The notes under the pieces: generated by a model
The model's input: the letters and a program-made list of their open reading frames with translations, nothing else
Database searches by the model: none
Told to the model about the DNA's origin: nothing
Assembly (NCBI GenBank): GCA_013817555.1
Contig: JACDCN010000018.1
Span: forward strand, 1-15,767
Direction: 5' to 3'
Source of the DNA: Actinomycetota bacterium
GTDB taxonomy: Bacteria > Actinomycetota > Thermoleophilia > Gaiellales > Gaiellaceae
Length of the DNA stretch: 15,767 nt
Position numbers and translations under genes: made by a program
Shown: piece after piece, positions 8,773 through 15,044 of the stretch
Layout: each line of letters starts with the position of its first letter
How positions within the stretch are numbered: the first letter of the stretch is position 1

Positions 8773-10428
8773 ATGCACCAGCGACGACCCCCACGCGGGC
8801 GCCAGAAGCGACCAAGCCGGTCCGCCCGCGCACAACGGCGTAACCCCGGGAACGCCGTCCGGCACGCCGAGCGGCGGATCGCGATCTCGCTCCCTTCCCG
8901 CACGCGCGAGCCAGAGCGGGTCGTTGCGCACCTGGGGCCGACGAACTCCGGGAAGACATATGCGGCGCTCGAAGAGCTCGTCGCCAAAGGTCAAGGCGTG
9001 TACGCAGGGCCGCTGCGGATGCTGGCGCAGGAGGCGCATCGGAGACTCGGTGACCGCATCGGCTACGACCGGGTCGCGCTCATCACGGGCGAAGAGCGCG
9101 TGAACGAGGGAGCGCCGATCGTCTGCTGCACAGTGGAGATGGCGCCGCAGTCGGGAGAGCTTCTCGTCCTGGACGAAATCCAGTGGGCGGACGACGACGA
9201 GCGCGGCTCGGCGTGGACGCGGCTGATGCTTGCGGGCGAGTACCGCGAGATCCTCCTGCTCGGAGCGCTCGATGCGCTCCCGCTCGTCGAGCGCGCCTTC
9301 CCGGAGGCGGAGCTCAAGGTCTTTGAGCGGAAGCTGCCGCTCGAATTTGTCGGCGAGCGCACGCTCCGCTCGCTCGCCACGGGCACCGTCGTCGTCGCCT
9401 TCAGCCGAAAGGCGGTGCTCGCGCTCGCCGGCGAGGTGAACCGGCTGCACCCTGGCCGAGTCGCGGTCCTGTACGGCGCGATGCCGCTCGCGTCCAGGCG
9501 AGAGGAGATCGATCGCTTCCTCTCTGGCGCGGCCGATGTCTGCGTCGCGACCGACGTGCTCGGCCACGGCGTGAACCTCCCCTGCGAGACACTGCTCTTC
9601 GCCGAGACGACGAAATTCGACGGGGACGAGCGACGCAACCTTCTTCCCTGGGAGATCGCGCAGATCGCAGGTCGCGCCGGCCGCTTCGGCCTGGTCGAGC
9701 GCGGCCATGTCGGTGTCCTCGCCGGCCTCGGTTGGGGAACTGCGGATCCCGACATCGTCGAGTCCGCGCTCGAGCCGCATGTCCGACTTCCGGGCGACTT
9801 TTGGGGTTACCGCGTCGTCGACGAGGCGCGTATTCGTCCCAGGCTCTCCGACCTCGGAGTCGACGATCCGCGAGACCTCGATGCCGCCCTGGTGGCCTGG
9901 CATCGCGTCGCCATTCGCGAGTGGGCCTTCGAGAGCTGGCTTGCCGTCGAGTCGCTGCAACCTTTGCGGTTGCGGCTGGAGGCTGTGCAGCGCCGACTCG
10001 CCCAGCGCGGGCGACGGCTCTCTCTCGATGACTCCTGGAAGCTCGTCAACGCCCCCGTGGACGAAGACAACCTCGAGCTCCTGGGAACGCTCGCGCTCGC
10101 GATCGCCGGCGACCGGGTAGCGCGACCGCACCTGACCTTCCTTCTCGATACGGCGCGGCTTCGAGACGCCCGGCTCGAGGACGCGGAGCAAGCCGGACGA
10201 GAGGCGAGCATCCTGCGCTGGTTCGCGCTCCAGTTCCCCGGCGTCGGGGGCGTCACGAGCGAGCGGGCGGCCGCGCTCGAGGAGGCGGCCGCGGCGCGCG
10301 TGGTCGCTCGTCTCCGAGTCGAGGTCGAGTCGCCCACGCTGGGGCGCTGCCGCTCGTGTGGGCGCTCGTGCGCGCCCTGGTTCCCGCTCTGCGAGCGCTG
10401 CGCCGGGATCGCCGCGCGGTCGCGATAA
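8773..10428 (+). CDS. SUV3-like (Ski2/SUPV3L1-type) RNA helicase with C-terminal zinc-knuckle-like Cys cluster
   Basis: This is a superfamily 2 helicase whose motifs match the mitochondrial RNA helicase SUV3 better than ordinary DEAD-box proteins. From ATG 8773 (551 aa): a basic N-terminus (1-45), motif I GPTNSGKTY (55-63), motif Ia AGPLRMLAQE (78-87), TGEERV (105-110), motif II as DEIQ (134-137) followed by AWTR, motif IV region VVVAFSRKAV (206-215), motif V ATDVLGHGVNLP (259-270) and motif VI QIAGRAGRFG (297-306). A C-terminal region with NAPVD (426-430) resembles the SUV3 C-terminal domain. The last 30 residues hold CRSCGRSC...CERC (C526, C529, C533, C540, C543), a likely zinc site. SUV3 unwinds RNA for degradation with PNPase or RNase partners; that role here is inferred. 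An upstream in-frame ATG at 8719 would run the frame through the hairpin and is disfavoured. It sits between ftsX and smpB. Confidence 0.85.
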   Translation: MHQRRPPRGRQKRPSRSARAQRRNPGNAVRHAERRIAISLPSRTREPERVVAHLGPTNSGKTYAALEELVAKGQGVYAGPLRMLAQEAHRRLGDRIGYDRVALITGEERVNEGAPIVCCTVEMAPQSGELLVLDEIQWADDDERGSAWTRLMLAGEYREILLLGALDALPLVERAFPEAELKVFERKLPLEFVGERTLRSLATGTVVVAFSRKAVLALAGEVNRLHPGRVAVLYGAMPLASRREEIDRFLSGAADVCVATDVLGHGVNLPCETLLFAETTKFDGDERRNLLPWEIAQIAGRAGRFGLVERGHVGVLAGLGWGTADPDIVESALEPHVRLPGDFWGYRVVDEARIRPRLSDLGVDDPRDLDAALVAWHRVAIREWAFESWLAVESLQPLRLRLEAVQRRLAQRGRRLSLDDSWKLVNAPVDEDNLELLGTLALAIAGDRVARPHLTFLLDTARLRDARLEDAEQAGREASILRWFALQFPGVGGVTSERAAALEEAAAARVVARLRVEVESPTLGRCRSCGRSCAPWFPLCERCAGIAARSR

Positions 10429-10438
10429 TGAACCGCTC

Positions 10439-10846
10439 ATGACCGTCGACGACCTCCGTGCCCTGCCTCTCTTCGCCGACGTCTCGGATGCCGGGCTACA
10501 GCGCCTGGCCGGATGCGTCGCCGAGCTCGAGCGCGATCCGGGTCAGGTGATCGCGCTCCCTGGCGATCCCGGCTCGGGAATGTTCGTGATCTGCGAGGGC
10601 ACGGTCTCGGTCGAGCTTCGGGGCGACGAGCCCATCGAGCTGGGAGAGGGAAACTTCTTCGGCGAGCTCGCGCTCCTCACTCCGGAGGCGACCCGGATCG
10701 GGCGCGTGCGCGCGGGAACCCGGGTTCGCCTGCTCAGCATCCCGCGCGAGGACGCGCTCGCGATCGTCGAGTCGGAGCCGAGCGTCGCGCTGAAGGTGCT
10801 GAAGGAGATCGCACGCCGCTTCGCCGGCGTCCCTCTCGACACGTAA
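10439..10846 (+). CDS. Stand-alone cyclic nucleotide-binding (CRP-like cNMP) domain protein
   Basis: A 135-residue protein made almost entirely of one cNMP-binding beta-roll: LRALPLFADVSDAGLQRLA opens the domain (residues about 5-23), and PGDPGSGMFVICEGTVSVEL is the central strand pair. The phosphate-binding cassette is FFGELALLTPEATRIGRVRA, keeping the Gly-Glu and an Arg at the expected places although the usual Ala/Thr after the Arg is replaced (RIG). The terminal helix ALKVLKEIARRF ends the protein. There is no helix-turn-helix, kinase, channel or other effector domain. It could sense a cyclic nucleotide or act as a structural partner only. It starts 10 bases after the helicase stop and ends 4 bases before smpB. 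A GATAAT sequence at 10424-10429 could be a -10 box for it. Confidence 0.85.
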   Translation: MTVDDLRALPLFADVSDAGLQRLAGCVAELERDPGQVIALPGDPGSGMFVICEGTVSVELRGDEPIELGEGNFFGELALLTPEATRIGRVRAGTRVRLLSIPREDALAIVESEPSVALKVLKEIARRFAGVPLDT

Positions 10847-10850
10847 CCCA

Positions 10851-11306
10851 ATGGCCGACACCAAGCTGATCGCCGAGAACCGCCGCGCGCGGCGGGACTA
10901 CGAGTTCCTCGAGCGCCTCGAGGCCGGCGTCGTCCTGAGCGGAACGGAGGTGAAGTCTGCGCGCGAGGGCCACGTCCAGCTCGGTTCCGCGTACGCGGAC
11001 ATCCGCGACGGCGAGGCGTGGCTCGTCGGCGCCTCGATCGCCGAGTACGCGCAGAAGGGCTCGTCAGGCCATGAGCCGGACCGGGACCGGAAGCTTCTGC
11101 TCCACCGCCAGGAGATCGACTCGCTCTACGGGAAGGTGCGTGAGAAGGGCCTGACGCTCGTTCCCATCCGCATGTACTTCAAGGACGGCCGCGTGAAGGT
11201 CGAGCTCGCGGTCGCCAAGGGTCGCGAGCGCGCCGACAAGCGCCGCGTGATTGCGGACCGGGACGCGCAGCGGCAGATCGAGCGCGCGCTCAAGCGGCGT
11301 CGCTGA
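10851..11306 (+). CDS. smpB: SsrA (tmRNA)-binding protein SmpB
   Basis: SmpB binds tmRNA and brings it to stalled ribosomes for trans-translation. The 151-residue protein has the full family profile: AENRRARRDYEFLERLEAG at the N-terminus, LSGTEVKSAREGHVQL (oligonucleotide-binding fold), the DRDRKLLLHRQEIDSL segment, GLTLVPIRMYFKDGRVKVELAVAKG, and the basic C-terminal tail DKRRVIADRDAQRQIERALK, which folds into the mRNA channel. The start ATG at 10851 follows the previous stop by 4 bases without a good Shine-Dalgarno, so translation is probably coupled. The tmRNA gene, often next to smpB, is not in the 38-base gap that follows nor elsewhere that I can see. Confidence 0.97.
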   Translation: MADTKLIAENRRARRDYEFLERLEAGVVLSGTEVKSAREGHVQLGSAYADIRDGEAWLVGASIAEYAQKGSSGHEPDRDRKLLLHRQEIDSLYGKVREKGLTLVPIRMYFKDGRVKVELAVAKGRERADKRRVIADRDAQRQIERALKRRR

Positions 11307-11344
11307 ACCGGTGGAAACGCGACCGGCGGAGTTGTACGCTCGGC

Positions 11345-11836
11345 ATGTCAATTGCGAGGAAGGGAAAGGATCTCTTGCGACGCGTAGCGCTCACGGTCAA
11401 CGGGACGCGCCACGAGCTCGAGCTGGAGCCCCGAGAGCTGCTCGTCTATGTCCTCAGGGAGCGCCTCGGGCTTACGGGCACGACCGTCGGCTGCGACACC
11501 TCGGCGTGCGGAGCTTGCACCGTGCTCGTGGGCGGCGAGTCGGTCAAGTCGTGCACCATGCTCGGCGTCCAGGCGGAGGGGTTCGAGATCACGACGATCG
11601 AGGGCCTGGCCACAAACGGCGACCTGCACCCCGTGCAGCAGGCGTTCCACGAGCACCACGCCCTGCAGTGCGGCTTCTGCACACCCGGGATGGTGCTGGC
11701 CGCGGTGAGCCTCATCGAGAGCGGCGGTGCGACTGACGAGGAAGCCATCCGTGAGGGTCTCGAGGGGAACCTGTGCCGCTGCACCGGGTACCACAACATC
11801 GTCGAGGCCGTCGCGGCCGCCGCGGGGGTGATCTGA
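11345..11836 (+). CDS. coxS: CoxS-like 2Fe-2S subunit of a molybdenum hydroxylase
   Basis: This is the small iron-sulfur subunit that carries electrons from the Mo site to FAD in xanthine-oxidase-family enzymes. Of 163 residues, the N-terminal plant-type ferredoxin domain has C50, C55, C58 (GCDTSACGACTVLV) and C70. The C-terminal helical domain has C109 and C112 (QCGFCTPGM) and C144 and C146 (GNLCRCTGYHNIVEAV). All eight cluster ligands are present. The ATG at 11345 lacks a Shine-Dalgarno. A TACGCT box (11335-11340) lies just before it, which may mean a leaderless start. A TTG at 11375, preceded by GGAAAGGA with a 4-base spacer, is an alternative that would remove a 10-residue basic tail (MSIARKGKDL). 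It is the first gene of the S-L-M operon, 3 bases before coxL. Confidence 0.95.
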   Translation: MSIARKGKDLLRRVALTVNGTRHELELEPRELLVYVLRERLGLTGTTVGCDTSACGACTVLVGGESVKSCTMLGVQAEGFEITTIEGLATNGDLHPVQQAFHEHHALQCGFCTPGMVLAAVSLIESGGATDEEAIREGLEGNLCRCTGYHNIVEAVAAAAGVI

Positions 11837-11839
11837 GTC

Positions 11840-14197
11840 ATGGCCGTCATCGAGACTCGAGAGACGTTCGTCGGCACGTCCGTCAAGCGCAGGGAAGATG
11901 CGTCATTCCTGACGGGACGAGCCACGTTCATCGACAACCTCACGCTGCCGGGCACGGTCTACATGGCCGTCGTCCGCTGCCCGTATCCGCACGCACGCAT
12001 CGCGAGCGTGAACCTGGACGCTGCGCGCGCCGCTGAGGGAGTGGTCGCCGCATTCAGCGGCGCCGACCTCGCCGAAGATTGGAAAGGCTCGCTTCCCTGC
12101 GCGTGGGCGGTGACCGAGGACATCAAGATGCCGCCGCACTTCCCGCTCGCCGTGGAGGAGGCGCGCCACCAGGGCGACGGCGTCGCGGTAGTGATCGCCG
12201 AGAGCCGCGCTCTCGCAAAGGACGCAGCCGAGCTCGTCGAGGTGGATTACGAGGCGCTCGACGCGACGGCCGACGTCGAGCGGGCGCTCGAGGACGGCGC
12301 GCCGCTGGTGCACGCCGATCTGGGCACGAACGAGTGCTATGTGTGGAAGCTAGAGACGGACGGCGTCCAGGCGGCGCTCGACGCGGCCGACGTCGTCGTC
12401 ACGCGGCGCTACGTGCAGCCGCGGCTGATCCCGAACGCGATGGAGCCGCGGGGCGTGCTCGCGCAGGTGGGGCCGACGGGCGAAGCCACCATCTGGTCGT
12501 CGACCCAGGTTCCGCACATCCTTCGTTTTGCGCTGCAGATCGTTCTCGGGATCCCCGAGGCGAAGATCCGCGTCATCGCCCCCGACGTCGGTGGCGGGTT
12601 CGGCTCGAAGCTCGACGTCTATGCCGAAGAAGCGCTCGTCATCGCGCTCGCCAAGCGCCTCGGCCGGCCAGTCAAGTGGACCGAGGAGCGCTCGGAGAAT
12701 TACGTCGCGACCATCCACGGCCGCGACACCGTTCACGAGCTGACCTTCGCGGCGACGAAGGACGGGAAGATCACGGTGGTCAAGTCCGAGGCGAAGTGCG
12801 CGATGGGCGCGTACCTGCAACTCGTCACGCCGGGAATCCCGCTGCTCGGAGCATGGATCTACAACGGGCCGTACGACATCCCGAACTACAGCGTCACCTT
12901 CACCGGCGTCTTCACCCACACGACACCGACGGATGCCTACCGTGGCGCCGGCCGGCCCGAGGCCACGTACGTCCTCGAGCGCACGATGGACGCGCTCGCG
13001 GCGGAGCTAGGGATCGACCCCATCGAGCTGCGCCGGCGGAACTTCATCACCGAGTACCCCGCCGAGCTTGCCTCGGGCCTGACGATCGACTCTGGCGACT
13101 ATCACGCCTCGCTCGATCGGCTGCTCGAGCTGCTCGACCTCGACTCGATCCGAAGTGAGCAGACGGCAAGGAGGGAGGGAGGCGACACGAAGCTGCTCGG
13201 CGTTGGCTTCTCGACCTACAACGAGATGTGCGGCCTTGCCCCGTCGCGGATCCTCGGAGCGATCCGGTATGCGGTCGGCGGCTGGGACTCGGCGACGATT
13301 CGCGTCCAGCCGCTCGGCTCGGTTCAGGTCGTCACCGGAACCTCGCCGCACGGACAGGGCCATGAGACGTCGTGGTCGCAGATCGTCGGAGATCAGCTCG
13401 GCGTCGCGCTCGCTGACATCGAGGTGCTCCACGGCGACACGGCCGTCTCCCAGCTCGGAATGGACACGTACGGCAGCCGGTCGCTTGCGGTGGGGGGTGT
13501 CGCGCTCGTGCACGCGAGCGCGAAGATCGTGGACAAGGCCCGCCAGATCGTCTCGCACCAGCTCGAGGTCTCGGCCGACGACCTCGAGTTCGCGGACGGG
13601 ACGTTCCGGGTCAAGGGCTCTCCCGAGCGGGAGATGACGATCCAGGCCGCGGCCTTCCAGGCGCATTCGGCGCACAATTTGCCCGACGGCATGGAGCCGG
13701 GTCTCGAAGCGACCGCCACCTACGACCCCCCGAACTTCTCCTGGCCGGGCGGCGCACACGCGGCGGTGGTCGAGGTGGACACGGAGACGGGGGACACCCG
13801 GCTCGTCCGCTACGTGGCCGTCGACGACGTCGGAGCGGCCGTCAACCCGATGATCGTCGAGGGCCAGGTGCACGGCGGCATCACACAGGGCATCGCTGCC
13901 GCGTTGTGGGAGGAGGCCGTGTACGACGAAGATGCGAATCTGCTGACGACGACGATGACGACGTATCTCGTTCCGACCGCAGCCGAGCTCCCCTCCTTCG
14001 AGACCGACCTGACCGAGACGAGGAGCCCGACGAACCCGCTCGGGGTGAAGGGCGTGGGGGAGACCGGGACGATCGCGTCGGCGCCCGCCGTGATCAACGC
14101 GGTCGTCGACGCTCTCTCGCACCTCGGCGTCACAGACATGCAGATGCCGGCCACGCCTGAGCGAGTCTGGCGGGCGATTCAGGAGGTGAAGGCGTGA
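11840..14197 (+). CDS. Form II CoxL-like molybdopterin-binding large subunit (xanthine dehydrogenase family)
   Basis: A 785-residue catalytic subunit that binds Mo-molybdopterin cytosine dinucleotide. Visible family motifs are the N-terminal half GTSVKRREDASFLTGRATFIDN, GGGFGSK (251-257), the active-site loop AYRGAGR (366-372), PHGQGHET (503-510), the GSRSLAVGG cofactor segment (545-553) and the catalytic glutamate E741 in KGVGETGTI. True (form I) CO dehydrogenases have AYxCSFR with the S-bound copper cysteine. That cysteine is absent here, so this is form II, also called putative CODH. Some form II proteins have been linked to CO oxidation, but most have unknown aldehyde, purine or aromatic substrates. 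A CO role should not be assumed. The gene starts 3 bases after coxS and overlaps coxM by 4 bases (GTGA). Confidence 0.95.
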   Translation: MAVIETRETFVGTSVKRREDASFLTGRATFIDNLTLPGTVYMAVVRCPYPHARIASVNLDAARAAEGVVAAFSGADLAEDWKGSLPCAWAVTEDIKMPPHFPLAVEEARHQGDGVAVVIAESRALAKDAAELVEVDYEALDATADVERALEDGAPLVHADLGTNECYVWKLETDGVQAALDAADVVVTRRYVQPRLIPNAMEPRGVLAQVGPTGEATIWSSTQVPHILRFALQIVLGIPEAKIRVIAPDVGGGFGSKLDVYAEEALVIALAKRLGRPVKWTEERSENYVATIHGRDTVHELTFAATKDGKITVVKSEAKCAMGAYLQLVTPGIPLLGAWIYNGPYDIPNYSVTFTGVFTHTTPTDAYRGAGRPEATYVLERTMDALAAELGIDPIELRRRNFITEYPAELASGLTIDSGDYHASLDRLLELLDLDSIRSEQTARREGGDTKLLGVGFSTYNEMCGLAPSRILGAIRYAVGGWDSATIRVQPLGSVQVVTGTSPHGQGHETSWSQIVGDQLGVALADIEVLHGDTAVSQLGMDTYGSRSLAVGGVALVHASAKIVDKARQIVSHQLEVSADDLEFADGTFRVKGSPEREMTIQAAAFQAHSAHNLPDGMEPGLEATATYDPPNFSWPGGAHAAVVEVDTETGDTRLVRYVAVDDVGAAVNPMIVEGQVHGGITQGIAAALWEEAVYDEDANLLTTTMTTYLVPTAAELPSFETDLTETRSPTNPLGVKGVGETGTIASAPAVINAVVDALSHLGVTDMQMPATPERVWRAIQEVKA
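14181..14189 (+). promoter_or_regulatory. Strong Shine-Dalgarno for coxM inside the coxL end
   Basis: AGGAGGTGA lies 7 bases (counted from AGGAGG) before the GTG at 14194. It is a near-perfect anti-Shine-Dalgarno match, fixes the coxM start, and shows that the host does use the canonical signal within operons. Confidence 0.85.
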
Positions 14198-15033
14198 TTC
14201 CCGCACCGTTCGACTACGAGGTTGCCGAGAGCGCCGAGCACGCGATCGCGCTCCTCGGCGAGCGGGAGGACGCGAAGCTGCTTGCCGGCGGGCATTCCCT
14301 CCTCCCGGCGATGAAGCTGCGCCTGGCCCGCCCGTCCGTCCTCGTCGACATCGGACGCCTCGCTGAGCTCTCCTACGTTCGCGACGAGGGAGAGTACGTG
14401 GCGATCGGGGCGCTGACGCGGCACCGCGACGTCCACCACGATCCGCTCTTGCAGGAGCACTGCCCGGTCGTCTCGTTCGCGGCCGGGACGATCGGGGATC
14501 CACAGGTCCGCCACAGGGGCACGATCGGAGGGACGCTCGCGTACGGGGATCCCGCGTCCGACCTTCCAGCTGTGATGCTCGCCCTCGATGCGGAGCTCGT
14601 CGTCCGCGGGCAGGGAGGAGAACGGATGGTTCCGGCCTCCGAGTTCTTCACCGGCGTCTTTCAGACGGCGATCGCATCCGCCGAGATGCTCGTCGAGGTC
14701 CGCGTCCCCAAGCGCGCGGCGGCCGGCTGGTCGTACACGAAGATGACCCGGCGCGCCCAGGACTGGGCGACCGTCGCGGTGGCGGCGATCGTCGAGCGCA
14801 CGAACGGCGCTGTCGGGAAGGCCTCGATCGGGCTCACGAACATGGGCGCGACCCCGCTTCGCGCGAGCGCGGCGGAGGACGCACTCGCGGGAGGAGCCAC
14901 GATCGCTGAGGCGGCGGCGCTCATCCCTGATGGGACCGACCCCTCGACCGATTATGCGGCGAGCGCGGACTTCCGCCGCCATCTCGCCAAGGTGCTCGGC
15001 CGGCGTGCGCTCGAGGAGGCGGTCGCCCGATAG
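14194..15033 (+). CDS. coxM: CoxM-like FAD-binding subunit of the molybdenum hydroxylase
   Basis: The medium flavoprotein subunit passes electrons from the 2Fe-2S clusters via FAD to an acceptor such as quinone. The 279-residue protein has the two FAD pyrophosphate motifs of the vanillyl-alcohol-oxidase fold in this family: LLAGGHSLLPAMKLRLARP (29-47) and the TIGDPQVRHRGTIGGTLAYGDPASDLP stretch (99-125). A CO dehydrogenase flavoprotein C-terminal domain follows from about residue 165 (EVRVPKRAAAGWSYTKMTRRAQDWA). GTG 14194 overlaps the coxL stop and has a strong Shine-Dalgarno. The gene order S-L-M matches form II clusters; form I operons are usually M-S-L. Only 11 bases separate its TAG from the stop of the convergent AAA+ gene. 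Confidence 0.95.
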   Translation: MIPAPFDYEVAESAEHAIALLGEREDAKLLAGGHSLLPAMKLRLARPSVLVDIGRLAELSYVRDEGEYVAIGALTRHRDVHHDPLLQEHCPVVSFAAGTIGDPQVRHRGTIGGTLAYGDPASDLPAVMLALDAELVVRGQGGERMVPASEFFTGVFQTAIASAEMLVEVRVPKRAAAGWSYTKMTRRAQDWATVAVAAIVERTNGAVGKASIGLTNMGATPLRASAAEDALAGGATIAEAAALIPDGTDPSTDYAASADFRRHLAKVLGRRALEEAVAR

Positions 15034-15044
15034 GGCTTCGCGCG

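Noticed and set aside
7984..10440. Very long minus-strand open frame (818 codons) antisense to ftsX and the helicase
   Set aside because: It lies opposite two well-identified genes, has Arg/Glu/Leu-skewed low-complexity composition, and shows no recognisable domain. Long antisense frames are expected in DNA with this G/C third-position bias.
11308..11326. CCGGT/ACCGG inverted repeat after smpB as a terminator
   Set aside because: Only 5 bp with a 9-base loop and no T-run.
11307..11344. tmRNA (ssrA) gene next to smpB
   Set aside because: Only 38 bases separate smpB from coxS, and no tRNA-like ends or tag-coding sequence are visible there; nothing resembling it is seen elsewhere in the window.
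11840..14197. True form I CO dehydrogenase
   Set aside because: The copper-binding AYxCSFR loop is absent and replaced by AYRGAGR; the gene order is S-L-M.
13007..14503. Minus-strand 498-codon open frame antisense to coxL and coxM
   Set aside because: It is opposite strongly conserved cofactor motifs and crosses the gene border; Arg-rich, no domain.
15034..15044. Shared bidirectional terminator between coxM and the MoxR gene
   Set aside because: The 11-base gap with its flanks shows no stable inverted repeat with T-runs.
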